Position numbers and translations under genes: made by a program. DNA of 64,000 nt from Acidobacteriota bacterium (GTDB lineage: Bacteria; Acidobacteriota; Terriglobia; Terriglobales; SCQP01), in NCBI GenBank assembly GCA_021789895.1, contig JAJYIU010000015.1, positions 24,860 through 88,859 on the forward strand, read 5' to 3'. Positions 1 to 10,100 of the stretch are shown here, piece after piece. How positions within the stretch are numbered: position 1 is the stretch's first letter; each line of letters opens with the position of its first letter. Below the pieces are notes generated by a model, which saw only the letters and a program-made list of their open reading frames with translations, searched no databases and was not told the DNA's origin.

Positions 1-1950
1 CGGCTGCTGCAGGCGCTGCGGGCGATGGAAGCCGGCCGCATACGGCTCAGCGCGGTGGATACGCCGGCGCCTTCCGGCCTGGCGCAGGAAATTCTCAACC
101 TGGCGCCCTATGGATATCTCGACGAAGCGCCGTTGGAAGAGCGCCGGGCGCGGATGGTCAGCCTGCGTTCGAGCCTGCCGGCGGAATTTACCGCGGGCAT
201 GCTCGATGCCGCGGCGATGGCCGCAGTCGAGGAAGAAGCCCGGCCGGCGCCGCTGGATCGCGAAGAGCTGCATGACCTGCTGCTTTCGCTGGTCTGGCTG
301 CCGGACGACGAACTGCCACGGCTTGCCGGCGGCGGCCGGGCGGCGGCATGGCTGGAAGAACTGCGCTCCGCCGGGCGGGTGGCGAAAGCGCATTGGGGGA
401 CGCGGGCCGGCTGGGCGCCGGCCGAGCGCGCCAGCGTGGGCGCGGCCGCCGGGCTGAAATTCGACCCTGCCGATTGCGGCGGCATGGCGGGCGAGGGCGC
501 CATGGACGCGGAAGCCGCGATGACCGAAGTGGCGCGCGGCTGGGCGGAGATTAGCGGCCCGTTTACAGTGCCGGAGATGAGCGCCCGGCTGGGAGTAGCG
601 CGCGAGGGGATGGAAGCGGCCTGCCTGCGGCTGGAAAACGAGGGGGTGCTGCTGCGGGGCCATTTCCGCGGCCGGCTGGCCGAGTCGGGGCCGGAGCTGG
701 AATTTTGCGAACGCCACCTGCTGGCGCGCATCCATCGCCGCACGCTGCAGGCATGGCGGGACGCGATCGAGCCGGCGTCGCCCGAGCACTGGCTGCGCTT
801 TCTGCTGCGCTGGCAGCATCTCGAGCCGGGAACGCGCCTGCATGGGGCGCGCGGCCTGGCCGAGGCGATGCGGCAACTGCAAGGGCTGGAAGCCGCCGCG
901 CCGGCCTGGGAAGCGGAACTGCTGCCGGCGCGGGTCGAAGGCTACCAGCCGGAATGGCTCGACCGGCTGTGCCTGGCCGGCGATTTCGCCTGGGCGCGGT
1001 TGACGCCGCCACAATCGCTGCAAAAGGGGGCCGGGATGCGGCGCGTGCTGCCCACGCGCGCGTCGCCGCTGGCCTTCTTCGCCCGCGCCGAGGCCGCGCC
1101 GCTGCTGGCGGCCTGCGGCTGGAGCGAGCCCGAGCGCCGGCGCGCGCTCAGTCCCGCCGCCGCGCGCGTCTGGGAGGTGCTGGAGCGCCGCGGCGCCTGC
1201 TTTTTCCGCGATCTCGAGCTGGCGCTGGCGGCGCCGGCCGCGGCGGCGGACGGCCGGCTGCTGAAAAGCGAAATCGAGCTGGCGCTATGGGAATTGGCCG
1301 CCGCCGGCCTGGCGACCGCGGATGATTTCGACAATCTGCGCGCGCTCTACGACGCGCAGCGGCGCAACGGGCGCGGGCGCGGGCGGCATGCACGTCCGCG
1401 CCAGGCGCGCGGCCGCTGGTCGCCGATCGGCCATCTACTGCCCTGGACGCCGGCCGGCGGCGCGGCCGCCCCCGGTTTTCCCCCGGCCGCGCCGGCGGGC
1501 GGAGAAAATGCCGAGCGGCCCGGCGAGCGCGAGGCGCAGGCGGAGTTCATGGTCCGGTTGCTGCTGGCCCGCTATGGGGTGTTGTTCCGGGCGCTGCTCG
1601 AACGCGAAACGGCCGCGTTGGCGCGGCTGGGATGGCGCGACCTGCTATCGGCGTGCCGGCGGCTGGAAGCCCGGGGCGAACTGCGCGGCGGGCGGTTTAT
1701 AACCGGCTTTGCCGGCGAGCAGTATGCACTGCCGGAGGCGGTGGAGGCGCTGCGCGCGGTGCGCCACCTGCCGCCGCTGGCCGCGCCCATAAAGTTGAGC
1801 GCGCTGGATCCGCTCAATCTGGCCGGCATACCGGTGGCGGGCGAGCGGGTTGCGGCGCAGCCGGGCCATGCGATTGCGGTCGAGCCGGCGGCTTCCGGGC
1901 CGGGCGCGGTTTTTGCCGAAGCCCTGCCGCAATCGCAGCCGGCGCGGTAG
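1..1950 (+). CDS. lhr: Lhr-type DEAD/DEAH helicase, C-terminal part (5' end outside window)
   Basis: The frame is open from base 1, so about 649 C-terminal residues are visible and the start lies left of the window. The segment beginning near base 40 (AQEILNLAPYGYLDEAPLEE) is typical of the region just after the helicase core in bacterial Lhr proteins, followed by the LHDLLLSL block. The rest is a series of winged-helix-like, Ala/Arg/Leu-rich modules. Helicase motifs I-VI are not in the window, so ATPase activity is inferred from the family. Lhr proteins are nucleic-acid helicases linked to DNA repair. The gene ends 18 bp before the FAD oxidoreductase and may be co-transcribed with it. The family call is fairly firm; the symbol is less so, because Lhr subfamilies differ. 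Confidence 0.8.
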   Translation, partial: RLLQALRAMEAGRIRLSAVDTPAPSGLAQEILNLAPYGYLDEAPLEERRARMVSLRSSLPAEFTAGMLDAAAMAAVEEEARPAPLDREELHDLLLSLVWLPDDELPRLAGGGRAAAWLEELRSAGRVAKAHWGTRAGWAPAERASVGAAAGLKFDPADCGGMAGEGAMDAEAAMTEVARGWAEISGPFTVPEMSARLGVAREGMEAACLRLENEGVLLRGHFRGRLAESGPELEFCERHLLARIHRRTLQAWRDAIEPASPEHWLRFLLRWQHLEPGTRLHGARGLAEAMRQLQGLEAAAPAWEAELLPARVEGYQPEWLDRLCLAGDFAWARLTPPQSLQKGAGMRRVLPTRASPLAFFARAEAAPLLAACGWSEPERRRALSPAAARVWEVLERRGACFFRDLELALAAPAAAADGRLLKSEIELALWELAAAGLATADDFDNLRALYDAQRRNGRGRGRHARPRQARGRWSPIGHLLPWTPAGGAAAPGFPPAAPAGGENAERPGEREAQAEFMVRLLLARYGVLFRALLERETAALARLGWRDLLSACRRLEARGELRGGRFITGFAGEQYALPEAVEALRAVRHLPPLAAPIKLSALDPLNLAGIPVAGERVAAQPGHAIAVEPAASGPGAVFAEALPQSQPAR

Positions 1951-1968
1951 CCGCCGGGTTTTCCCAGC

Positions 1969-3411
1969 ATGGCAACTTCGTGGGATGCCGTCGTGATTGG
2001 CGCCGGGCCGAACGGGCTGGCGGCGGCGATAACGCTGGCCCGCGCCGGGCGAACGACGCTGCTGCTCGAAGCCCAGCCGGCGCCGGGCGGCGGCGCCAGC
2101 ACGCAAGAGCTGACGCTGCCCGGCTTTCGACACGATGTCTGCTCGGCCGTGCATCCGCTGGCGGCGCTATCGCCGTTTTTCCGCAGCCTGCCGCTCGCAC
2201 GCCATGGGCTCGCCTGGATCGAGCCGCCGCTGGCGTTGGCGCATCCCTTCGAGGACGGTACGGCGGCAACGCTGGAGCGCTCGCTAGGGGCCACGGCGGC
2301 GAAACTCGGGCGGGATGGCGACGCCTGGCGGCGGCGGCTGCAGCCGGCGATTGCAGCCTGGCCGCGGCTGGCGCCGGCGATCGCGGGCGCGGGAGGAATA
2401 CCGACGGCGCTGTGGACGGCGCTGCGGCTGGGGCCGCAGGCCGCGGCGGCGGCTGCGAGCCAGGCAAGGCGGTGGTGGCGCACGCGCAATGCGCGCGGGT
2501 TGTGGGCCGGACTGGCGGCGCACTCAATGCTGCCGCTCGAGCGGCGTCCGAGCGCGGCGTTTGCATGGGCGCTGGCGGCGGCGGCCCATCTCACCGGCTG
2601 GCCGATCGCACGCGGCGGCTCGCAGGCGATCGCCGACGCGCTGGCGTCGCATTTTCGGGAGTTGGGAGGGGAGCTGCGCACCGGCATGCGCGTGGAAAGC
2701 TGGGAGCAGATGCCGGCGGCGAAGGTCGTGATCTGCGATCTTTCCCCACGGCAACTGGCGCGCCTGGCCCCGATTTCAGAGCGCAACCGCAGCCAGTTGC
2801 GCGCGCTGCGGCCGGGGCCGGGGGTTTGCAAGCTGGATTGGGCGCTGCAGGCGCCGATTCCCTGGGCTGCCGCCGATTGCGCCCGCGCCGGCACGGTGCA
2901 CCTGGGCGGCACGCTGGAGGAGATCGAAGCGTCGGAGCGGGCGCCGTGGAAGGGCCAATGCGCCGCGCGTCCGTTCGTGCTGCTGGCGCAACCCACGCGC
3001 TTCGATCCCACGCGGGCGCCGGCCGGGCGGCATATCGCCTGGGCCTATTGCCATGCACCCTACGCTGCCGCGGCGGATGCCGGCGAGGCCATCGAGGCGC
3101 AAATCGAGCGCTTTGCGCCCGGTTTCCGGCGGCTCATTCTGGCGCGCAGCGCATGGACGACCGCTGACTTCGAGCGGCATAACGCCAATCTCGAAGGCGG
3201 CGACATCGGCGGCGGCGCGCAGACGCTGAAACAACTGGCGCTGCGGGCGGCGCTGGGCCACACCACCTCGAATCCGGCCATTTTTCATTGCTTCGCCTCG
3301 ACTCCGCCCGGCGCGGGCGTCCACGGGCTGGGCGGCTATTATGCGGCGCGGGCCGCGCTGAGGCGGCTGGAGGCCATGGACGGCCGCCGGCGCCGCAACC
3401 CCGGCGGCTAG
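1969..3411 (+). CDS. Phytoene-desaturase-like FAD-dependent oxidoreductase
   Basis: 480 residues. The N-terminus holds a Rossmann dinucleotide fold (VIGAGPNGLAAA, residues about 8-19), followed by the acidic residue expected to bind the FAD ribose (LLLEAQPAPGGGAST). The C-terminal GVHGLGGYYAARAALR resembles the second FAD-contact segment of the CrtI/NAD(P)-FAD amine-oxidase-like superfamily. The length fits the family (480-530). No carotenoid genes such as crtB or crtY lie nearby, so carotenoid desaturation should not be assumed; many such proteins have unknown substrates. The start is ATG, 18 bp after the Lhr stop, so the two may be co-transcribed. It is convergent with the next gene. Confidence 0.82.
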   Translation: MATSWDAVVIGAGPNGLAAAITLARAGRTTLLLEAQPAPGGGASTQELTLPGFRHDVCSAVHPLAALSPFFRSLPLARHGLAWIEPPLALAHPFEDGTAATLERSLGATAAKLGRDGDAWRRRLQPAIAAWPRLAPAIAGAGGIPTALWTALRLGPQAAAAAASQARRWWRTRNARGLWAGLAAHSMLPLERRPSAAFAWALAAAAHLTGWPIARGGSQAIADALASHFRELGGELRTGMRVESWEQMPAAKVVICDLSPRQLARLAPISERNRSQLRALRPGPGVCKLDWALQAPIPWAAADCARAGTVHLGGTLEEIEASERAPWKGQCAARPFVLLAQPTRFDPTRAPAGRHIAWAYCHAPYAAAADAGEAIEAQIERFAPGFRRLILARSAWTTADFERHNANLEGGDIGGGAQTLKQLALRAALGHTTSNPAIFHCFASTPPGAGVHGLGGYYAARAALRRLEAMDGRRRRNPGG

Positions 3412-3480
3412 CAGCCGGGCCGGCGTCTCGATGCCCCCGCGGCGGCCACGTTTTCAACAGAATTGTGGGAAAGGTTGTGT

Positions 3481-3514
3481 AAAAACCGAACCAGGGCGGC
3501 GCAACCCCGCCTGG
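3481..3514 (-). terminator. Likely intrinsic terminator of the small secreted protein gene
   Basis: Read leftward, bases 3514-3491 fold into a stem (CCAGGCGG with CCGCCcTGG, one bulge) around a 7-nt loop, followed by TTCGGTTTTT. It lies 31 bp past the stop of the leftward gene at 3545 and between convergent genes. Confidence 0.45.
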
Positions 3515-3544
3515 CGATTGCGGCGGGGGAAGGGTGCACCATTT

Positions 3545-3994
3545 TCAGGGCAGCGGGGGATGCGGCGTGACGGGCTTGGCCTTGGGCTTGGGCGGCGCCG
3601 CCTTGGGATGCGAGCCGGGATAGATCGAGACCTGCGGCTGCGGGTGTTTCAGGTTGATGTAGATGACTTGCTTAGGGGCGCTCACCCGGTAATAGTTGCC
3701 GACGGTATCGTAGCCCGGGGCAATCACCTGGATCAGCACTACGCCGGGGACGTAGCCATTGAGGGAGGCAATGCCTTGGGCGTTGGTTTTGATTTCGGCC
3801 TGGAAGGGGTTGTGCACCTTGTGCCCGTGCGGATCGGAGTACTGATCAATGACGACGCCGGCATTGGGCAGCGGGCGGCCGCCGGGCGTAGCCAGATGCA
3901 CTTCGACGCGCACGAAGGGGGGATGGGTTTTTTTACCGCCGAATGGCCACAGGCCCAAGCAGCAGGCCAGCAAGATGCTTACTACAGAAGCCAT
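3545..3994 (-). CDS. Small exported protein with carboxypeptidase-regulatory-like (Ig-fold) domain
   Basis: 149 residues. The N-terminus (MASVVSILLACCLGLWPFGG) is a hydrophobic export signal; the two cysteines at 11-12 make a lipoprotein possible but there is no clean lipobox. Residues about 27-120 look like a carboxypeptidase-regulatory/CnaB-like beta-sandwich (GRPLPNAGVV, then TNAQGIASLNGYVPG and YYRVSAPKQVIYINL). The tail is rich in Pro and Lys. Such domains are common in envelope proteins of Acidobacteriota; no enzymatic motif is seen. The start ATG is 9 nt from a TACAAT box. Function unknown. Confidence 0.62.
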   Translation of the reverse strand: MASVVSILLACCLGLWPFGGKKTHPPFVRVEVHLATPGGRPLPNAGVVIDQYSDPHGHKVHNPFQAEIKTNAQGIASLNGYVPGVVLIQVIAPGYDTVGNYYRVSAPKQVIYINLKHPQPQVSIYPGSHPKAAPPKPKAKPVTPHPPLP

Positions 3995-4003
3995 GCGCCC
4001 TCT

Positions 4004-4009
4004 ATTGTA
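4004..4009 (-). promoter_or_regulatory. -10 element (TACAAT) 9 nt before start codon
   Basis: On the minus strand TACAAT lies 9 nt upstream of the ATG at 3994. No convincing -35 is visible. This spacing implies a transcript with almost no leader. An AGAGG just before the ATG could also act as a short ribosome-binding site. Confidence 0.4.
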
Positions 4010-4028
4010 GCGCAGCCGCGCGCGGCGC

Positions 4029-4919
4029 TCATCCCCACTTCAATTTGCGCCGCAATACGTCAAAAAACGAACATTGCGGCAGGTGAATGAGGCTGACATG
4101 ATCGGGGCTTTTGCGGCAGATGATGCGATCGCCGGGGGCCAGTTGCACGCCTTCCTGGCCATCGAGGGTGAGGTAGGTGTGCTCGGCGACGGTGCGCATG
4201 AGGATGCCGATGCGGGCGGAATCGGGCACCAGCAACGGGCGGTTGGTGAGGGCGTGGGGACAGATCGGGGTAATCGCCCAGGCGGCGAGGGCGGGATGGA
4301 CGATGGGGCCGCCGGCGCTGAGCGAGTAGGCGGTGGAACCGGTGGGGGAGGCGACAATCAGGCCGTCGGCGCGGTATTCGGCGACGCGCTCCTCGTTGAC
4401 GGCCAGCTCGAATTCAATAATCCGGGCGAGGGTGCCCTTGCTGACGACGATGTCGTTGAGCGCGTCGAAATGGCCCAGGAGGCGGTCCCCGCGCCATACC
4501 TCGGCGGCCAGCACGGTGCGGTGATCGAGCTCATAGCGGCCGGCGAGCACGTCGTCGAGCCGGGGATAAAGCTCATGAATCGAAATTTCGGCGAGAAAGC
4601 CCAGGGTGCCAAGGTTCACGCCCAACAAGGGCACGGGATGGGGGCGCAGGCTGCGGGCGGCGTGCAGGAGCGTGCCGTCTCCGCCCAGGGCAATGGCCAG
4701 ATCGGGAGGAGGCAGCAAGCCGGCGGCGGGCGTCTCTCCCAGCGCGGCGGCGGTGGTTTCGTCGTAGCGCACTTCGAAGCCGCGCTCGTGCAGGCGGTTC
4801 GCGATTTCCGTCGCCACGATCGGGACGGCGCGATGGCCGGGCTTGGAAAAGATAGCGACGCTGGTTTTCAGCGCGAGGGGAGGATCGGCCGTAACGTTCA
4901 CCGCCTTGGGCATGATCAA
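4029..4919 (-). CDS. nadK: NAD kinase
   Basis: 296 residues, the usual length. Phosphorylates NAD+ to NADP+ with ATP (or polyphosphate) in the cytoplasm. The hallmark GGDGT motif is at residues 79-83 (LAIALGGDGTLLHAARSL) with catalytic-type Asp81. The second conserved block, GSTAYSLSAGGPIVHP, follows near residue 191. FDALNDIVVSKG supplies the conserved N-[DE] of the substrate site. The start could be Met1 or the Met at residue 3. The gene is 11 bp downstream of the MCE-protein gene on the same strand and probably belongs to that transcript. Confidence 0.95.
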   Translation of the reverse strand: MIMPKAVNVTADPPLALKTSVAIFSKPGHRAVPIVATEIANRLHERGFEVRYDETTAAALGETPAAGLLPPPDLAIALGGDGTLLHAARSLRPHPVPLLGVNLGTLGFLAEISIHELYPRLDDVLAGRYELDHRTVLAAEVWRGDRLLGHFDALNDIVVSKGTLARIIEFELAVNEERVAEYRADGLIVASPTGSTAYSLSAGGPIVHPALAAWAITPICPHALTNRPLLVPDSARIGILMRTVAEHTYLTLDGQEGVQLAPGDRIICRKSPDHVSLIHLPQCSFFDVLRRKLKWG

Positions 4920-4930
4920 TGCACGCGCGA

Positions 4931-6070
4931 TCAGAAGATTTTCAGGTGGATGGTCAGGTATTTCTTCGGCTGCTTGCGAATCGCCTGAACCAGATTGCGC
5001 AAACTGACGGTGAGCGCATTGGCGTTGTGGTAGAGCGTGGGATTATTGGCGAGCTGGCCCAGGGTTCCTTTGCCGGCATGAATGCCCGCCAGCAGCGAAT
5101 CGAGGTTATTGACGCTGCTGCTGATCTTGCGCGCCAACTGGCGGTTATTCACCAGCTCGCCCAACGTGCCCTGGCTGGAGTTGACCGCCTTCAAGATGCG
5201 GTTGAGGTTGAGCGAGACCTGATCGAAGTGCCGGTACAGGCGCGGATCGTTGATCAGCATGGCGGCGGTGCCATGGCCGGTGCGCACCTGCGCCAGCAAC
5301 TGGTCGAGCGAATCGAGGGTGTGGTTGAGCTTGTCGTACAACGACTTGTTGGTGATCAACTGCCCTACCGTGCCCTGCCCGGACGAGATATCGTGCGTGA
5401 GCATGTCCACGTTATGGGCGATGCGGTTGAAGCGGTTGTACAACACGTCGGAATAGATCAGGCGTCCGATCGAGCCCTGGCCATTCTGGATCTGGTCGAG
5501 GATATTGCCCAGCCGGGTTTCGAGCTCGTTGGCGTTTTGCAGCACGGTATGGCTGCTGACCATCAATTGCGAAATGCCGGTGGCGACGGCGGCCTTCAAA
5601 ACCGTGCCATTGACGGCGGGCGGCGACGAAGGGGTGCCCTTTTGAATATTGACCAGCGCCTGGCCCAGAAAGGTAGTAGTTCCCAGGCTGACCAAGGAGT
5701 CGGTGCGCAGCCACTGTCTATGATTCGCCTCCACCTCCATGTCGATGCGCACCGGCAGGCGGGGATCGGGAGGATGGCGGGCGAGGTGAACCTTCAACAC
5801 GTTCCCGATGCGAACGCCCTGCAAATCCACTACGGCGCCGCTACGCAAGTCGGCGGCATTATCCACATAGGAGATGAGATGAATCTTGGGCCGGAACAGG
5901 CCGGCCTCGCTGCTCATGGCAAAGAAGACCACCAGCAGGACCGTGGCGGCAACCGCCACTAAGATGCCGACCTTCAACTGCGACCATCTCAAATCGGATC
6001 GCGATGGCAAACCTGCCCCCCAGCGCCGCTTCCGAAAAGCCAGACTAGCACGAGCCTCGCCGCGGCGCAT
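4931..6070 (-). CDS. MlaD/MCE-family membrane-anchored lipid-transport protein
   Basis: Up to 379 residues. A short Arg-rich cytoplasmic N-terminus precedes one membrane helix (about 32-54, LKVGILVAVAATVLLVVFFA), then an MCE domain at about 58-150 (VDLQGVRIGNVLKV; VSLGTTTFLGQALVNI). The C-terminal half contains at least five degenerate repeats of about 40 residues with the core G-x-G-T-x-G-x-L-x-N, e.g. GQGTVGQLITN, GHGTAAMLIND and GKGTLGQLANN. This is typical of MlaD-like proteins that form periplasmic lipid-transfer rings or tubes. No MlaE permease or MlaF ATPase is in the window. The true start may be internal (SDLRWSQLKVG), because the first 25 residues are Arg/Ala-rich and unremarkable. 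Confidence 0.85.
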   Translation of the reverse strand: MRRGEARASLAFRKRRWGAGLPSRSDLRWSQLKVGILVAVAATVLLVVFFAMSSEAGLFRPKIHLISYVDNAADLRSGAVVDLQGVRIGNVLKVHLARHPPDPRLPVRIDMEVEANHRQWLRTDSLVSLGTTTFLGQALVNIQKGTPSSPPAVNGTVLKAAVATGISQLMVSSHTVLQNANELETRLGNILDQIQNGQGSIGRLIYSDVLYNRFNRIAHNVDMLTHDISSGQGTVGQLITNKSLYDKLNHTLDSLDQLLAQVRTGHGTAAMLINDPRLYRHFDQVSLNLNRILKAVNSSQGTLGELVNNRQLARKISSSVNNLDSLLAGIHAGKGTLGQLANNPTLYHNANALTVSLRNLVQAIRKQPKKYLTIHLKIF

Positions 6071-6092
6071 GGCGCCCCGGTCCGGCTCTACA

Positions 6093-7067
6093 TTATTTTA
6101 ATGTCTGAGCCGGTTGCGGCAAACCTGGACCGGGAACCTCATCGCAGACGCCAGCAGCCAAGCCGGCCGGCAGCAACAGGCGGCTGAAGAAGATCCAGAG
6201 GGCGAAACATTCCAGGGCAAACGGCGGAAAACCAAGAAAACCGGGCAGGGGCATGGCAAAGATCTTCCATTGCTGAGCGATGGGGAAAACGTAACGCCAA
6301 CGAGCGGCCGCCCAGAAATTCCAAAATTCCCAAAAAAAACCACACACCAGGCCCGAAGCCAACAAAGCCAGGGCCCGGCCGGGAAGGCCGCGGCGCAAAT
6401 CGGCCAACAGCGAAGGCCAACCGAGGGCAGCGTTGAGCGGATCGAGCAGGAGCACGAAGCCGACCCAGACCAAGCCGAACAAATAGGCGGCGCGATTCGC
6501 GGGCAGGAGGAGCGGCACGGCGACCAGCGCGAAACCCAGCCCGGCCAGCATCGCGCGCAGGAGGCCGCCGGGCCGCCAGGGACGGCAGCGCCAGGCCTGA
6601 AAATGCGCGGCATAGAGCAGTTCGGCGGTTAAAAAAATGCCGGGCAGGATGGTGGCGAAGGCCCAGTTGGCGCCGAGCAGGGAAGCAAGGCCGTTGCGGG
6701 GCATGCCGGTATAGATCCAGTTACGCAGGCGAAAGTTATAGGCTTCGAAAAGATACCAGACGGGAATCGAGAGCAACGCCAGGGCGGCGGCGCGGGCAGG
6801 GGATTGGAACAGGGAGCGTCCACGCAGGCGGCGCACTGCGGCGTCGGCGACGAACAGATATGCGGTCCAGACCAGGGCGGTGAAATAGGTAGAGACCCAA
6901 CCGACGCGCAGGGCGAGCAGCAGTTCCAACCCGGCCAGGGCGGCCAAAGCGATCCAGCCGGAGCGGGGAAAAGACGCGGCGGGCTGCGCGCGAAGGCACT
7001 CGCGGGCCAGCCCGGCGGCCGCGCCCAGCGCCAGCAAAAGTCCCGCGGCGATCAACATCGGACCCAT
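6093..7067 (-). CDS. Polytopic membrane protein of unknown function
   Basis: About 324 residues from the ATG at 7067 (MGPMLIAAGLLLALG). The frame stays open upstream, but that part is charged, non-membrane sequence overlapping the divergent gene. Roughly eight to nine hydrophobic helices are visible. Conserved-looking aromatic motifs are WYLFEAYNFRLRNWIY near the middle and a C-terminal FFWEFWNFWAAARWRY followed by FAMPLPGFLGFPPFALE. This pattern is found in uncharacterised bacterial integral membrane proteins; I cannot assign a function. A lycopene-cyclase-like role is only a loose association. It is divergent from the CPBP gene with 78 bp between the starts. Confidence 0.72.
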   Translation of the reverse strand: MGPMLIAAGLLLALGAAAGLARECLRAQPAASFPRSGWIALAALAGLELLLALRVGWVSTYFTALVWTAYLFVADAAVRRLRGRSLFQSPARAAALALLSIPVWYLFEAYNFRLRNWIYTGMPRNGLASLLGANWAFATILPGIFLTAELLYAAHFQAWRCRPWRPGGLLRAMLAGLGFALVAVPLLLPANRAAYLFGLVWVGFVLLLDPLNAALGWPSLLADLRRGLPGRALALLASGLVCGFFWEFWNFWAAARWRYVFPIAQQWKIFAMPLPGFLGFPPFALECFALWIFFSRLLLPAGLAAGVCDEVPGPGLPQPAQTLK

Positions 7068-7145
7068 TGTGACACGGCGGGCGAAGGCGGCGGAAAAGCA
7101 TGGTAAGCTCAGGCGCATTCGCATTAAGCGGGACGGGGGCTGGAC

Positions 7146-10100
7146 ATGCCGGTCAAGCTGACGCGGCGCGACATCTGGAAATTGGCGGTCACCGGCGTTG
7201 TCATCATCGTTTCGCTGCTGATCGCGCGGCGATACTTTAGCCGCGCCTTTCCCGAAGCCAGCATCCGCTTCGAGCTTTCCCGCGGGCAGGCGGCGCAGGC
7301 GGGGCGGCGTTTTCTCCGCGAGCAAGGCTTGAACCCGGCCGGCTACCGCCAAGCCACGCAATTTCGATACGACGATAGCGCCAAGACATTTTTAGAGCGC
7401 GAGGCGGGGCTGGCGCAGGCGGAGAAACTGCTGGCCGGGCCGCTGCACCTCTGGCGCTGGCAGACGCGCTGGTTCCGTCCCTTGAGCGCCGAGGAGTTGC
7501 GGGTCGCGGTGACGCCGGCGGGCAAGCTGGCGGGTTTCCGCCATGTGCTGCCCAACGACGCCGCCGGGGCGCGGCTGCCGCCCGCGGCCGCGCGCCGGCT
7601 GGCGGAAGCATTTCTGCGCCGCTTTCTGCAACTCCATCCGAAGGAGCTGAAATTTATAGGCATGCTGCGGCAGCGGCGCCCGCGGCGCACGGACACGACC
7701 TTCACCTGGGCGGCGCGCTGGCCGCTCGCGCCCGGCAGCCGCAACGCCGACCTGCAGCGCGCCAGCTACCGTTATGAGGTCACGGTCGCGGGGGACGTGG
7801 TCAGCCGTTACCGCGAATATTTAAAAATTCCCCAGGGGTGGGAGCGGCGCTACCAGCGCTTGCGCTCCCGGAACGACACCACCGCGCTGATCGCGGACGT
7901 TTTTCTGCTGATGCTGATCGCGGCGCTGCTGGCGGTGCTGGTCGAGCGGCTGCGGCGCGGGGACGTGCATTGGCGGCCGGCATTGTGGATCGCGGCGGCG
8001 GGCGGGACGCTGACCTTTTTAGCGCAACTCAACGCGCTGCCGAGCGCAATCTTCAAATACGACACGACCCAAAGTTGGGCGGTCTTTCTATTGCTGCAGG
8101 TCTTGAGCGCGGCGCTGGCGGGCCTGGGGGTGGGCGCATTTCTCGCGCTGCTGGCGGCCGGGGCCGAGCCGCTCTATCGCCAGCGCTTTCCGGCGCAACT
8201 ATTCACCGGCGCGTACCTGACGCGGCGCGGCTTCCGCACGAAATCGTTTTTTTGGAGCGTGACGCTGGGGCTGGCGCTGGCCTGCTTTTTCTTCGCCTAC
8301 CAAACCGTTTTTTACCTGATCGCCAACCATTTCGGCGCCTGGGCGCCGGCCGACGTGCCCTACAGCTCGCTGCTGAACACCCGCTATCCCTGGGTATTCA
8401 TCATGCTGATCGGCTTCTGGCCGGCGATCTTCGAAGAGTTCACCTTCCGCATGCTGGCCATACCGTTGCTCGGCCGCTGGTTCGGAGAATGGCGGCCGGG
8501 ACGGATTCCGGCGGAACGATCGCCATGGCGGCGCGGGCGGCTGTGGGCGGCGGTGGTTTGCGCGGCCTTCATCTGGGGCTTTGCGCACGCGAACTATCCC
8601 AACCAGCCCTTCTACATTCGCGGGCTGGAAGTGGGCCTGGGCGGAGTGTTGCTGGGCTGGATCATGATCCGTTTCGGGATTTTGACCACCGTAGTCTGGC
8701 ATTACACCGTGGATGCGGTTTATACCGCCATGCTGCTGCTGCGGGCGCACAATGCCTACCTGCGCATCAGCGGCGGGGTCTCAGCCCTGATGGCGGTGCT
8801 GCCGCTGTTGGTTGCCGCCTTCGCCTACTGGCGGCGCGGCGGATTCGAGCCGGAAGAAGGCTTGCGCAACGCCGATCTGGGGGTGGCGCCGCCGCTGCCG
8901 GCCTCGCCGGCGCGGCCGGCAGAAGCGCCGCCGGCCTATTCACCCATACTCCGCAAGCGCTGGGCCTGGGGCGCCGGCATCGCCTTATTGGCGCTGACGG
9001 GATGGCTGCTGCCGAAGCGGCCGTGGCCGCAGACGCGCTACCGCGCCACGCCGGCAGCCGCGGCCGCCCGCGCCCGCAGCTTTCTCCAGCAGCAGGGATT
9101 CTCACTCGACGGCTATCGCGTCAACGTGATCACGGCGCCGGCCTGGTCGCGGCGGCAGCGGCAGTGGGATGCGGCGCTCAACGCCATTTATCAGCGCCAC
9201 GGCCTCGCGGCGGCGCAAGCCGCGGCGGCGCGCTGGGGCCCGGAACTGGGCTGGCAGACGCGCTTTTTCAAGCCGCTGGATGCGGAGCAGTTCTGGGTCT
9301 GGACCGATCCCGCGGCGGCGCGCATCGCCGGCTATCGCCACGAGGTGCGCGACGCCGCGCCGGGAGCGGCGCTCGCGCCGGGGCCGGCGGAGGCCAACAT
9401 CCAGGCATGGCTGGCGGGCCAGGGGATCCAACTCGAGGGGATGCCGCTGATTCGCCAGCAGGCGAAGCAGCGGGCGGCGCGCCGCGACTATAACTTCGGC
9501 TGGCAGGCGACGCCGCCGGCGATCGCTCCGGCCGAAGCGCGGGTGACGGCGCGGCTGCAAGGGAGCCAGCCGGGTGGTTTTTCCAGCTATTTGCGCCTGC
9601 CCCAAGCGGAGATGCGCCGCCGCGAGGCATGGACCGCGCCCAGGCTGCTGGCCCTGGCTTTGAAAATTCTGGCGGGAATGCTGCTGGCGGCCTGGCTCAT
9701 CTGGCTGCTATACCGGGCGGCGCGGGGACAGGGCTGGCCCGGCACTCGTGCGCGCACCGAAGGGACGCGCCGCTCCAGATCGAGGCCGCTATTGATGGCG
9801 GCCGCGGCAAGCGCCGGTCTGATCTTGCTGGCTTCGCTGGACGGGGTCAACAGCATGTTGGCGCAATATCCCACCGCCTTGCCCTGGGCGGCCTGGCTGG
9901 CGACGATTGGGATCAGCCTGCTGGTCATAGCCGGAGCGATCTATTTCCTGACCGTGATCGCACTGGCGCCATTGGCGGTGGCCGCGCCGCAGGCGCAGGC
10001 AGTGCTGCGCCGCTCAGGGTGGCGGAGTTGGGGGCGGGATGCCGCCGCCGCCAGCCTGCTGGGACTCGGCTGGCTAGCGGGCTGGACGAGTTGGCTGGCC

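Noticed and set aside
1572..3011. Minus-strand open frame opposite the oxidoreductase
   Set aside because: Ser/Arg/Ala-rich shadow with no motif; the plus-strand gene has a clear FAD fold.
7067..7361. N-terminal extension of the polytopic membrane protein
   Set aside because: It overlaps the divergent CPBP gene, lacks hydrophobic segments and has Arg/Gln-rich composition; the start at 7067 is better.
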